Of a stretch of 22,450 bases of DNA, positions 15,067-22,450 are shown one piece after another. A program made the position numbers and the translations under genes. Every line of letters begins with the position of its first letter. Positions within the stretch are counted from its first letter, which is position 1. The stretch lies in NCBI GenBank assembly GCA_934725685.1, contig CAKVBX010000029.1:1-22450 (forward strand), given 5' to 3'. This stretch comes from an uncultured Bacilli bacterium (GTDB taxonomy: Bacteria; Bacillota_I; Bacilli_A; RFN20; CAG-288). Below the pieces are notes generated by a model, which was not told the DNA's origin, made no database searches, and worked only from the letters and a program-made list of their open reading frames with translations.

Positions 15067-15312
15067 TCAGATCATCCAGGTGATGAGGTCGAGAATCAGG
15101 AAGATGATGCTGAGGAAGAGGAACGAAGACCAGAAATCCGCTGTTCTGAACTTCTCCTTCCCTCTTCCGTCGAAGCAGGAGAAGAGGAAGGCGAGGACGA
15201 CGGAAGTCACCATATTCGCAAGATAGACATTCGGAATAAGAGCAGAAACGAAGAAAGAGACCGCCATGTTTATGATGAGAAGGATAAAGAGGCGGAAAAA
15301 GAAATTACCCAT
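15067..15312 (-). CDS. small three-helix membrane protein of unknown function in the SRP operon
   Basis: I do not recognise this 81-residue protein. It has three probable membrane segments: about 4-25 (FFFRLFILLIINMAVSFFVS), 29-47 (around YLANMVTSVVLAFLFSCF) and 59-81 (FWSSFLFLSIIFLILDLITW). A basic/acidic loop GRGKEKFRTAD separates the last two. The start ATG at 15312 is one base after the ftsY stop (TGAcATG) and has a strong GGGAGGAG site; a longer frame running into ftsY is rejected. It ends two bases before ylxM. Being locked between ftsY and ylxM-ffh suggests, but does not prove, a link to membrane targeting or insertion. Confidence 0.8.
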   Translation of the reverse strand: MGNFFFRLFILLIINMAVSFFVSALIPNVYLANMVTSVVLAFLFSCFDGRGKEKFRTADFWSSFLFLSIIFLILDLITWMI

Positions 15313-15313
15313 G

Positions 15314-16363
15314 TCACTCCTCCCTTCCGACAAGCAATCCGTAAAGATACTTATCGAGGTCGAACTCTTCGAGTTCATCCATCCTCTCGCCGAGGCCGAT
15401 GAACTTGACCGGAAGCTCAAGGCGGTCACGGATAGAAAGGATGATACCGCCCTTGCTCGTGCCGTCCATCTTGGTGATGACGATGCCGCTGATTTCGACC
15501 GCCTCCTTGAAGACGGAAGCCTGATCGATTCCATTCTGTCCGGTATTGGCATCGATGACAAGCAGAGACTCCTGCGGGGCCTCCGGCAGAACTTTCTTCA
15601 TGACGCGGACCATCTTGGACAGTTCGTCCATCAGACCTTTCTTGTTCTGCAGTCTTCCCGCCGTATCGATGAGGACAAAGTCATAGTGTTCCTGAAGCGC
15701 CTTCTTCATCGCATCATAGCATAGGGAGGCCGGATCGGAATTGGGACGGGACAGAATGTCGACACCGACTCTATTTGCCCAATAGGTGAGCTGTTCCACG
15801 GCACCGGCACGGAACGTATCGCCGGCGACCATGAGGACTTTCTTGCCACGATTCTTATACTTGAAGGCGAGCTTGGCAGCGGTCGTCGTCTTTCCGACGC
15901 CGTTGACACCGCAGAGAAAGACGACAAAAGGAACACCTTCCTTGAAATCGAAGTCAGTCGAGAAGGAACCACCCTTGTTGGCATAGGAAACGAACATCTT
16001 ATCGATGAGAAGGTCGTTAAGTTCTCCGGTATCGGTGATCTTCTTCGCCGAAGCCTCCATCTGTGTTTCACGGATGAGCTCGATGGAAAGCTTGACTCCG
16101 ACATCCGCTTCGATGAGAATTTGTTCGAGCGAATCGAAGTATTCCTCATTGACGACTTTGTTTGCGGAAGCGAGCTTCTTTAACCGCTCGGTAAAACCGA
16201 TTCTGGATTTATCGAGCCCTGCGACATACTTATCCTCGCTCGTCCGTTCCGGTTCTTCCTTCTTAGCTTCCGAAGCCTTCTCTTCTTCAGGAAGCTTCTG
16301 CTCTTCCTTCTTTTCGTCCTTGTGATGACCGAACTTATTCTTCAGAAAATTGATCAATCCCAT
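15314..16363 (-). CDS. ftsY: signal recognition particle receptor FtsY
   Basis: FtsY is the membrane-associated SRP receptor GTPase that pairs with Ffh. With the ATG at 16363 it has 349 residues. The N-terminus MGLINFLKNKF looks like the amphipathic lipid-binding helix, followed by a highly charged A region (about 14-46). The G domain shows GVNGVGKTTT (152-161), DTFRAGA (182-188), DTAGRLQ (233-239) and TKMDGTSKGG (297-306). The ATG at 16363 is chosen over a GTG nine bases earlier because AGGTGA lies at good distance and the ATG is one base after the rnc stop. In Bacillus smc sits between rnc and ftsY; it is missing here. Confidence 0.97.
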   Translation of the reverse strand: MGLINFLKNKFGHHKDEKKEEQKLPEEEKASEAKKEEPERTSEDKYVAGLDKSRIGFTERLKKLASANKVVNEEYFDSLEQILIEADVGVKLSIELIRETQMEASAKKITDTGELNDLLIDKMFVSYANKGGSFSTDFDFKEGVPFVVFLCGVNGVGKTTTAAKLAFKYKNRGKKVLMVAGDTFRAGAVEQLTYWANRVGVDILSRPNSDPASLCYDAMKKALQEHYDFVLIDTAGRLQNKKGLMDELSKMVRVMKKVLPEAPQESLLVIDANTGQNGIDQASVFKEAVEISGIVITKMDGTSKGGIILSIRDRLELPVKFIGLGERMDELEEFDLDKYLYGLLVGREE

Positions 16364-16364
16364 A

Positions 16365-17048
16365 TCATTCACCTACTTTCTTGCTTAAGGCATCCTTGGC
16401 GGCATTGGTCTCCGCCTCTTTGATATTGTGTCCTTCGCCTTTTCCGAGGACATCGTTCCCAATTCTCGCCTCGACGACGAAATGGCAGTCTTCTTTGTTG
16501 ATATTGGTCTGAGAGATGACCACATAATTGATGACGACACCATTCATCAGCTCCTGAAGTCTTCCCTTGGAATCCCGCTTCTTGGACAGATCCAAAGCGA
16601 GGGGAAGCAGAGGGGAGAAGATGTCGAGGACCATCTTTCTGACGAAATCATAGCCCTGATCGAGATAGCAGGCGGCGATAAAGGATTCAAAGACATCCTC
16701 ATTGATGTGGCTGTGATTCGCCGTGTTCTTCTTCTCGCCTTCCGAATAGCGGACCAGAACGGCAAAATTGAAGATAGATTCGGAAAGTCTGGTGAGTGTC
16801 TTTCCCTCCACCATGGCCGAACGGGCCTTGCTGAGGGTGCCGGAATTGCTGTTCGGGTAATGATGGAAGACCAAATCCCCGACAACCATGTCGAGGATGG
16901 AATCCCCCAAGAACTCAAGCCGGTCATAGGACGGGCAGTCCCTGTGTTCGTTGGTATAGGAAGCGTGCGTAAAAGCCATCTCGTAAAGAGAGATGTCTTT
17001 CGGCACGATATGGAAATCCCGCAAGGTCTCTTCGAGTCCCGGAATCAT
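16365..17048 (-). CDS. rnc: ribonuclease III
   Basis: RNase III cuts double-stranded RNA, including rRNA precursors. The 227-residue protein has the signature DRLEFLGDSILD with catalytic Glu45 and Asp49, the second acidic pair Asp118 and Glu121 in EDVFESFIAACYLDQG, and a C-terminal dsRNA-binding domain from about 158 (KGRLQELMN ... GHNIKEAETNAAKDAL). The start overlaps the plsX stop as ATGA, with GAGGTGAAGGA as ribosome binding site inside the plsX end. It is co-transcribed with plsX and ftsY. Confidence 0.97.
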   Translation of the reverse strand: MIPGLEETLRDFHIVPKDISLYEMAFTHASYTNEHRDCPSYDRLEFLGDSILDMVVGDLVFHHYPNSNSGTLSKARSAMVEGKTLTRLSESIFNFAVLVRYSEGEKKNTANHSHINEDVFESFIAACYLDQGYDFVRKMVLDIFSPLLPLALDLSKKRDSKGRLQELMNGVVINYVVISQTNINKEDCHFVVEARIGNDVLGKGEGHNIKEAETNAAKDALSKKVGE

Positions 17049-18046
17049 TCCTTCACCTCGATTTCTTTCTTGATGGCATTCACAATATCCGCCTTGACCA
17101 TGTTCTCGGAAAGGGCGATGGCCTGATAGAAGGCATAGGCGTCGCTGTTTCCGTGGGCCTTGACGGTGATGCCGTCAACGCCGAGGAGAATGGCGCCGCC
17201 GAAGCGCTTATAGTTCATCGTCTCCTTCATCTTCTTGAATCCCTTGCTGCTGAAAAGATAACCGATTTTAGTGAGGAGGTTCCGTTTGAAGGAAGCCTTG
17301 ATCATGCCGTTCATCATCGAAGCCATGCCTTCGGTCGCCTTGAGGAAAATATTGCCGGCAAAACCGGAAGTGACGATGATGTCATGCGTTCCGTCGAGAG
17401 CATTTCTCGCTTCGACATTGCCGGAGAATCCGGGGAAGTTGCGTTCCTGAAGCAGATGATAGGCTTCGACCACTTCCTCGGCACCTTTCCCTTCTTCGGT
17501 CCCATTGGAAAGGGTATAGACGGACGGGTTCTTCATCGCAAGAACCTTTTCAGCATAGATGCGGCCCATCAAGGCAAACTGATAGAGATCCTCTCCGGTG
17601 TTCTTGTTGTTGGCACCGACATCAAGAATGACGGTTCCCTTGCCTTCTACGGCCGTTGGAAACGGCGTACAGAGACCGGCTCTCTGAATACCGGGAATGT
17701 TGCGTAAAAGAATCGTTGCACCGGTCAGGAATCCGCCTGTACTGCCGGCGGAAAGAACAGCATCTGCCTCCTTGCTCTTGACGGCGAGAATCGCCTGGTA
17801 CATCGAAGAGGTCTTGCTTCTCAGAAAATCGAGCGGCTTGATTTCCATCGGTATGACGGAAGTCGTGGCACGGATCTCGACCCGGTCTTTCTTTTCGAAA
17901 GAATCGAATTCCTTCTTCAGTGTCTCTTCCACTCCGAAAAGCAGGAAAGACACGTCTTCGTGCTCGAGAATATATTTTCTGACCGCCTCACAGAGAACAG
18001 CCGGGCCATTATCGGAGCCCATCATATCGATTGCAATTTTAGTCAT
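17045..18046 (-). CDS. plsX: phosphate acyltransferase PlsX
   Basis: PlsX converts acyl-ACP and phosphate to acyl-phosphate, the donor for PlsY in phosphatidic acid synthesis; it also receives acyl-phosphate produced by FakA. The 333-residue protein has the family blocks SAGSTGGFL, ILDVGANNKNT, GFAGNIFLKATEG and GGAILLGVDGI. The N-terminal signature is altered: IDMMGSDNGP instead of the usual IDAMGGDxAP. The fatty-acid genes that surround plsX in Bacillus (fapR, fabD, fabG, acpP) are absent, and rnc follows directly with a 4-base overlap. A GTGAGG ribosome binding site precedes the ATG. Confidence 0.95.
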   Translation of the reverse strand: MTKIAIDMMGSDNGPAVLCEAVRKYILEHEDVSFLLFGVEETLKKEFDSFEKKDRVEIRATTSVIPMEIKPLDFLRSKTSSMYQAILAVKSKEADAVLSAGSTGGFLTGATILLRNIPGIQRAGLCTPFPTAVEGKGTVILDVGANNKNTGEDLYQFALMGRIYAEKVLAMKNPSVYTLSNGTEEGKGAEEVVEAYHLLQERNFPGFSGNVEARNALDGTHDIIVTSGFAGNIFLKATEGMASMMNGMIKASFKRNLLTKIGYLFSSKGFKKMKETMNYKRFGGAILLGVDGITVKAHGNSDAYAFYQAIALSENMVKADIVNAIKKEIEVKE

Positions 18047-18077
18047 AGAAAAACCTCACTTCTTTCCACTCCGTATA

Positions 18078-18087
18078 TGATACCAAA
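18078..18087 (-). promoter_or_regulatory. possible weak promoter before plsX (extended -10)
   Basis: In the 78-base gap between recG and plsX the minus strand reads TTTGGTATCAT, a TGn-extended -10 box TATCAT with no good -35. No terminator is visible after recG, so readthrough from recG is also likely. Position is approximate. Confidence 0.25.
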
Positions 18088-18124
18088 TCCCGACAAATGA
18101 TGAAACAAAGGAGATGAAAAACTC

Positions 18125-20110
18125 CTAAGAGAGGAGGAGGGAAAACTCCGTCCCGATGCGTTTAAGATAAGCGGAATTCTCCTCGTCTTCCGGATGGGAG
18201 AGGATTTCCGCGGCGTCTTTCTTGGCACATTCGAACATTGCGGAATCCTCGACGAAATTGCAGACGCGGAGTTCGCTCTTTCCGGACTGGGAACTTCCGG
18301 AATAAGACCCGCCGCCGCGCTGTCTTAAATCGAATTCGGAAATCTTCAGTCCGTCCTTGTTCTCTGCAAGGAACGTCAGCTTTTCCTGCGCCTCTTTCTC
18401 CTTTCCGTCATAGACAAAAAGGGCCAAGGCAAAATCACCGCTTCTTCCGATTCTGCCTCTAAGCTGATGGAGAGAGGACAACCCGAAGAAATTGGCGTCG
18501 TAGACAATGAGAAGACCGGCCTTGGAGACATCGATTCCGACTTCGACTACCGTCGTGGAGACGAGAATCAGCTTCTCCCCGCTCACGAAAGAAGAAATGA
18601 TTTTATCCTGTTCTTCCTTCTTGATTCTGCCATGCAGAAGCTGGACATTGCTCTTTCCGTACCGTTCACAGAAATCAGCATAGACACTCTCAGCACTGGA
18701 GGAACCCGCCGTCCCTTTTTCGATTTTCGGAGCGATGACAAAAATCTGGCGTTTGGCTTCAAGTGCCTTGTTTATGGCTTTCGGAATCAAGGGATCGACA
18801 CTGGTCACCACGGCCGTGTGGACATTTCTCTGACCATGAGGGAACATCTCCAGGGTGGAGACGTCCAAGTCGGCATTGATGATCTGGGAGAGGGTTCTCG
18901 GAATCGGCGTCGCCGACATCATCAGAAGGTCACAGCCTTCTCCTTTATGCATCAGAGCCTCTCTCTGTTCGACACCGAAGCGCTGCTGTTCATCGATGAT
19001 GGCAAGGCCAATACCGGAGAACGAGAGCTCGGAGGATAAGACGGCGCTTGTCGAGATGAGAATATCGATGGTCCCGTCCTTCAGTCCCTGAAGAATTTCC
19101 CGTTTTTCCTTCGCCTTTGTCGCCGTACCGGCAAGGAAGGCGATGCGGAGTTGGAACGAAGAATAGACGCGATTTGCGTTCTCATAATGCTGTTTGGCGA
19201 GTTCAAAAGTAGGCGCCATCAGAACACCCTGTTTTCCTCTCAGGCAGTTAGCATAAAGGGCGGCGAAGGCGACGATAGTCTTTCCGGTTCCGACATCGCC
19301 CTGAAGCAGCCGGTACATGATGGTGTCGTTTTCCATGTCGGAGACAATTTCGCGGATGGCCAAGAGCTGGTCTTTTGTCAATTTATAGGAAAGGGAGGCG
19401 ACAAACGCATTGATTTTATTATGGTCGATTGGGGCATTATCCTTCTTCTTGATGCGATTGGCATCCCGCTTCAGGGAGAGAGAACGGATGGAATAGGTCA
19501 AGGCCTCTTCGTATTTGAAAACCCGCAGTCCTTCCTTCAGATTCTTGTCGCTGATGGGAAGATGGACGGCCTTATAGGCGTCAAATTCGTTCATCAGGCG
19601 GTATTTCTCAATCAGGCGGTTAGGAAGAGGAGAGACGAGATAAGAAGCCTCTCTCGGATAGGAGAGGAGCTTTCTCACATAGGAAGAGAAGTAAGAAGAG
19701 GAAACTGCCTTGGGAAGTGCATAGACCGGCTTGATTCCGGTCATGACGAAATAGGAATCCATATCAAGAATGGAGTAGACCATGAAGGCCTTCCTAGGCT
19801 CAGAGTAATAGCAAACGATGAGAAGATCCTTTCCCGCACTCAGCTTCATTAGATAGAACGGCTGATTGTAGAGAATGCAGGAAACCATCTTCCCGAGTGT
19901 CGTTCGAAACTGGAAGCGGATCAGGGAATTGCCCCGCCCATGAAAATTCCTGAGACCGCACACGGTGCCTTTGAGAACAGCCCGGTATCCGTCCTCAGGT
20001 TCGTCAGGAAGAAGCGTCGGATGGAGGTCTTCATAGCGAGACGGAAAGTGACGGAGGAGCTCTTCGTCATTTTTCACCGATAACGCCTGGTATAATTCAT
20101 TTTGATTCAT
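18125..20110 (-). CDS. recG: ATP-dependent DNA helicase RecG
   Basis: RecG remodels stalled replication forks and branched DNA. The 661-residue protein, starting MNQNELYQAL, has an N-terminal wedge/OB region and a superfamily-2 helicase core: Walker A GDVGTGKT (271-278), motif II DEQQ (373-376), SATPIPRTL (399-407) and RGRIGRSG (551-558). Motif II is usually DEQH, so Gln replaces His. The C-terminal block reads DLRQRGGGSYSGSSQSG (594-610) where most RecG have DLxLRGPGEFxGTRQSG. An upstream frame extension of 60 residues is rejected because it crosses the fakA terminator. The start has no ribosome binding site; a -10 box lies six bases before the ATG, suggesting a leaderless mRNA. Gene order FakA-recG-plsX is typical of Bacillota. 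Confidence 0.95.
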   Translation of the reverse strand: MNQNELYQALSVKNDEELLRHFPSRYEDLHPTLLPDEPEDGYRAVLKGTVCGLRNFHGRGNSLIRFQFRTTLGKMVSCILYNQPFYLMKLSAGKDLLIVCYYSEPRKAFMVYSILDMDSYFVMTGIKPVYALPKAVSSSYFSSYVRKLLSYPREASYLVSPLPNRLIEKYRLMNEFDAYKAVHLPISDKNLKEGLRVFKYEEALTYSIRSLSLKRDANRIKKKDNAPIDHNKINAFVASLSYKLTKDQLLAIREIVSDMENDTIMYRLLQGDVGTGKTIVAFAALYANCLRGKQGVLMAPTFELAKQHYENANRVYSSFQLRIAFLAGTATKAKEKREILQGLKDGTIDILISTSAVLSSELSFSGIGLAIIDEQQRFGVEQREALMHKGEGCDLLMMSATPIPRTLSQIINADLDVSTLEMFPHGQRNVHTAVVTSVDPLIPKAINKALEAKRQIFVIAPKIEKGTAGSSSAESVYADFCERYGKSNVQLLHGRIKKEEQDKIISSFVSGEKLILVSTTVVEVGIDVSKAGLLIVYDANFFGLSSLHQLRGRIGRSGDFALALFVYDGKEKEAQEKLTFLAENKDGLKISEFDLRQRGGGSYSGSSQSGKSELRVCNFVEDSAMFECAKKDAAEILSHPEDEENSAYLKRIGTEFSLLLS

Positions 20111-20116
20111 AAAAAT

Positions 20117-20127
20117 ATTATATAACA
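20117..20127 (-). promoter_or_regulatory. recG promoter -10 region, probably giving a leaderless transcript
   Basis: The minus strand reads TGTTATATAAT then ATTTTT then the recG ATG. TATAAT (20117-20122) is six bases from the ATG, so transcription should start at or within a few bases of the start codon. TG two bases further upstream may act as an extended -10. The expected -35 place is inside the fakA terminator stem and does not match the consensus. Confidence 0.5.
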
Positions 20128-20151
20128 AAAGCCCCGGTTTCCCGGAGCTTT
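20121..20151 (-). terminator. intrinsic terminator of the Asp23-FakA operon
   Basis: AAAGCTCCGG and CCGGGGCTTT form a 10-bp stem with one U-G pair around GAAA, followed by TTTTGTT, starting five bases after the fakA stop. Its tail overlaps the recG promoter region. Confidence 0.85.
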
Positions 20152-20156
20152 GCAAT

Positions 20157-21920
20157 TCATTCGACAGAGACGAAGAAGGAATAGACCGGCTGGAGACCAT
20201 ATTCGATGTCGACCTCGAAGTCTTCTCCATACTTCTCATTGACCTTCTTCTCAACTTCGTCTTTTTCCTTCTCGGTGACATCTTCACCACAGAGAATCGT
20301 GATCAGGGAAGAATCCTCGGTGATCAGTTTATCGAGAAGATCGAGCAAGGTGTTGACCTTGTGCTTGTGGCAGCAAAGAATCTTCTTGTGGGCGATACCC
20401 ATGAACTTTCCCTTCTCGACCGTGACCCCATCGATTGTGGTGTCCTTGATGGCATAGGTAATTTCGCCGGACTGGACATTGGCGACATTTTCCTTCATGG
20501 ATTCGACATTGTCATCGACATCGGCATCGGCGTTGAAAACGCCACAGGCCGTGATGCCTTCCGGAATGGTTTTCGTCGGGATGACGACGGCATTGCATTC
20601 ACCATCACAGAGCTGGGCAGCCTGGGTGGCGGCAAGAACGATGTTGCCGTTGTTCGGGAAAAGGAAGACATTCTCAGCATTGACTTCATGGATGGCATTT
20701 ACGAAGTCTGCGGTAGACGGATTCATGGTCTGACCACCGGAGACGATATAGTCGACGCCATAGGAGCGGAACATCTCTTCGATGCCCTTTCCGACAGCGA
20801 CGGCGATTAAAGCATATTTCTTCTTTTCAACCGGCTTCTCTTCCTTGACGGTGGCAGCGGCTTTCAGTGCAACATCGAATTTTTCCTCTTCGATGGTGAT
20901 GCCCTGCTTTTCCTTCTCGCTTTCGAAGTCGTCCATGAGTTCTTCGTGCTGTTCTGCCATGTTATCGCACTTCATGGTTTTGAATTCACCAAATTGCTGG
21001 GCATAGGTGAAAATAAGGCCTGGCTTCATGGTATGGATATGAACCTTGACGAGTTCATCGGTGTGAATAAAGACGATGGAGTTACCATGAGCTTCCAGAA
21101 CGGCTTTGAAACGTTTTTCGTTGAAAGCTTTCTTTCCATCGAGTTTGTTCTGATCGGCAAGCTTGAGAAGGAACTGAGTGCAGTAACCGAATTCTTCGTG
21201 ATTGAACTTAGCTTGAACAGAGCCGTGCCCTTCGATGGTGGAAGAGGGCTTAGCCGAAGAATAGTTGACACCTTTCTCGGTGACGGTGGCCATTTCCTTT
21301 TCGACAATCTGATTGTGCAGAGCCTTGGAAAAGCCTTCGAGAATCTTGCATAAACCAGCCCCGCCAGAATCAACGACACCGACTTCCTTGAGGACAGGGA
21401 GGAGATCCGGCGTATGATTGAGGGACTTCTTGGCTTCCTCGTAGAGATAATCCATGGCAACATCAATCGGCATATCCTTCTCTGCTTTTTCATAAAGAGC
21501 GGAAGAGGACTCACGGATGACTGTGAGAATCGTGCCTTCGACCGGTCTCATGACGGCCTTATAAGCGACTTCCTTACCCTGAAGGAACGCTTCGGCAAGC
21601 CCGATGGCATCCACTTCATCCTTGCCGGCGAGGCCTTCCGCAAAGCCACGGAAAATCTGGCTCAGAATAACACCAGAGTTGCCGCGGGCGCCCATGAGTA
21701 GACCGCGGGCGAAATCCTTGGCGACCTGACCGATGGAGGAGTCGTTCTTGCTGAAGACATCCTTGGCACCAGAGGACATGGTGAGATTCATATTGGTTCC
21801 GGTATCACCATCCGGAACAGGGAATACATTCAGTGCATCGATTTCCGGATACGAATTAAAAAGATTGTTCGCGCCGGAGATGATCATCTGTTTAAATATA
21901 ACACCATCAATTTTAATCAT
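20157..21920 (-). CDS. fakA: fatty acid kinase catalytic subunit, DAK-domain protein (FakA/YloV)
   Basis: FakA phosphorylates fatty acids held by a FakB partner, making acyl-phosphate for PlsX/PlsY. The 587-residue protein has an N-terminal DhaL-type kinase domain with NVFPVPDGDTGTN (31-43), GARGNSGVILSQ (77-88), RPVEGT (125-130) and DSGGAGL (184-190). A middle domain, a charged linker (about 310-355) and a C-terminal domain with SGGQTMNPST and FPNNGNI follow. It is somewhat longer than the roughly 550-residue Staphylococcus enzyme, mainly in the linker. AAAGGG precedes the ATG. It follows an Asp23-family gene, the yloU-yloV order of Bacillus. No fakB is in the window; plsX two genes downstream fits the same pathway. 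Confidence 0.95.
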   Translation of the reverse strand: MIKIDGVIFKQMIISGANNLFNSYPEIDALNVFPVPDGDTGTNMNLTMSSGAKDVFSKNDSSIGQVAKDFARGLLMGARGNSGVILSQIFRGFAEGLAGKDEVDAIGLAEAFLQGKEVAYKAVMRPVEGTILTVIRESSSALYEKAEKDMPIDVAMDYLYEEAKKSLNHTPDLLPVLKEVGVVDSGGAGLCKILEGFSKALHNQIVEKEMATVTEKGVNYSSAKPSSTIEGHGSVQAKFNHEEFGYCTQFLLKLADQNKLDGKKAFNEKRFKAVLEAHGNSIVFIHTDELVKVHIHTMKPGLIFTYAQQFGEFKTMKCDNMAEQHEELMDDFESEKEKQGITIEEEKFDVALKAAATVKEEKPVEKKKYALIAVAVGKGIEEMFRSYGVDYIVSGGQTMNPSTADFVNAIHEVNAENVFLFPNNGNIVLAATQAAQLCDGECNAVVIPTKTIPEGITACGVFNADADVDDNVESMKENVANVQSGEITYAIKDTTIDGVTVEKGKFMGIAHKKILCCHKHKVNTLLDLLDKLITEDSSLITILCGEDVTEKEKDEVEKKVNEKYGEDFEVDIEYGLQPVYSFFVSVE

Positions 21921-21949
21921 TGTAATAACCCTTTCATAAAAAACTCGGT

Positions 21950-22300
21950 TCAGCGGACACCGAGGACAAAAACATTAATCACTTTAAAAGGAATGCCAAA
22001 AGACTTCTGAAGCATATAGGAAACCTGCTTCTGAACTTCGCAAGCAACTTCAGCAATTTTGACATCTTTGGAAAGGACTAGATAAAGAGAAACCTCGTAT
22101 TCGTTTTTTGTCTTTTTCACCGAAACCCCATCCGAAAAGTCTTCTTTCTTTAAAAATTCCATCAGCGATCGCGAAAACTTTGTCCTGCTGACAAGTCCGA
22201 CGACACCATAGACACCGGTGACCGTCATGCCAGCGAGATCAGCGACAGCCTGAAGAGAAAAATTGATTTTTCCGATTTGGTTTGATTTTTCAATGTTCAT
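21950..22300 (-). CDS. yloU: Asp23/Gls24-family envelope stress protein (YloU-like)
   Basis: This 116-residue Asp23-family protein has the typical pattern: IGKINFSLQAVADLAGMTVTGVYGVVG near the N-terminus, a variable middle, then YEVSLYLVLSKDVKIAEVACEVQKQV and a C-terminal VINVFVLGV strand. The family includes small cytoplasmic proteins linked to cell-envelope homeostasis; the partner next to FakA is conserved across Bacillota but its exact role is unclear. The start has only a weak AGG about 17 bases upstream. It has its own promoter and is probably co-transcribed with fakA, whose start is 29 bases downstream. Confidence 0.92.
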   Translation of the reverse strand: MNIEKSNQIGKINFSLQAVADLAGMTVTGVYGVVGLVSRTKFSRSLMEFLKKEDFSDGVSVKKTKNEYEVSLYLVLSKDVKIAEVACEVQKQVSYMLQKSFGIPFKVINVFVLGVR

Positions 22301-22327
22301 ATTTATATTTATGCATATAGCCTAGAA

Positions 22328-22356
22328 ATTATACAAAAAAAAGAGATAGAAATCAA
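22328..22356 (-). promoter_or_regulatory. promoter of the Asp23-FakA operon
   Basis: TTGATT (22351-22356) and a perfect TATAAT (22328-22333) are separated by 17 bases on the minus strand. The start near 22321 gives a leader of about 20 bases without a strong ribosome binding site. Confidence 0.75.
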
Positions 22357-22416
22357 ATCTAAACAAAGTAGATAAAAATGTTCAGATTTGTCCGACGGAT
22401 TGAAAAAACGGACACG

Positions 22417-22450
22417 AAAAAAGCGGCCGCAGCTATCTTCCCCCGAGGGG
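22417..22450 (-). terminator. probable half of a terminator cut by the window edge
   Basis: On the minus strand a GC-rich arm (GGGG, AAGATAGCT, GCGGCCGC) is followed by TTTTTT, and at the very edge CCCC faces GGGG across a 3-base loop. The missing arm would lie beyond 22450. This implies a minus-strand gene to the right that ends just outside the window. Confidence 0.45.

Noticed and set aside
15313..15561. Longer form of the small membrane protein reaching into ftsY
   Set aside because: The added residues are an out-of-frame shadow of ftsY; the ATG at 15312 has a strong ribosome binding site and starts just after the ftsY stop.
20111..20290. 60-residue N-terminal extension of RecG
   Set aside because: It would read through the fakA terminator and the fakA 3' end and has Ser/Arg-rich shadow composition.
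22423..22430. GCGGCCGC palindrome as an isolated operator or restriction feature
   Set aside because: It is better explained as part of a terminator arm, being followed on the minus strand by TTTTTT.
1..22450. Insertion sequences, phage genes, CRISPR arrays, toxin-antitoxin or defence genes
   Set aside because: None seen on either strand; nearly all the sequence is accounted for by conserved housekeeping genes and short regulatory spacers.

Overview
The window is a chromosomal core-gene region of a low-to-mid GC Bacillota bacterium. Gene content and order (rplKAJL-rpoBC; rpsP-khpA-rimM-trmD; recG-plsX-rnc-ftsY-ylxM-ffh; Asp23/YloU-FakA/YloV), strong GGAGG-type ribosome binding sites and compact intrinsic terminators all fit that phylum. 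The proteins diverge from Bacillus in a way that suggests the Erysipelotrichia/Mollicutes-related side of Bacilli. That placement is inferred, including from an Asn at the classical rifampicin position of RpoB that is known from Mollicutes. The genetic code is standard: TGA ends several genes and the Trp codon checked is TGG. I see no mobile element, CRISPR array, prophage or defence gene.

Layout. Positions 150-10716 on the minus strand hold one large transcription unit: promoter, a probable L1-binding leader, rplK, rplA, an L10-type leader, rplJ, rplL, a hairpin-rich spacer, rpoB, rpoC and tRNA-Gly(CCC), closed by an intrinsic terminator. Back to back with it on the plus strand is rplS with an L19-type leader and its own terminator. 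Next come rpsP-khpA, behind a near-consensus promoter, and rimM-trmD. A bidirectional terminator at 13360-13389 separates these from the convergent minus-strand cluster recG, plsX, rnc, ftsY, a small unnamed membrane protein, ylxM and ffh, whose last six genes are tightly coupled. At the right edge an Asp23-family gene and a FakA-type DAK protein form another minus-strand operon with its own promoter and terminator.

How the genes work together. The left half makes the ribosomal L11-L1 and L10-L7/L12 stalk proteins and the two large RNA polymerase subunits, with autoregulatory RNA elements at the expected places. The middle makes S16 and L19 plus ribosome and tRNA maturation factors. The right half combines signal-recognition-particle protein targeting (Ffh, FtsY, YlxM, perhaps the small membrane protein), RNase III, phospholipid entry (PlsX, FakA) and fork repair (RecG).

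The region is mostly ordinary housekeeping DNA and I do not find a new multi-gene system. The items most worth a second look are: concerted substitutions in the RNA polymerase active centre and rifampicin pocket; an L11 whose thiostrepton-contact proline loop is rewritten; a probable leaderless recG transcript; the unnamed three-helix membrane protein inside the SRP operon; and the regulatory architecture between the divergent rplK and rplS promoters.
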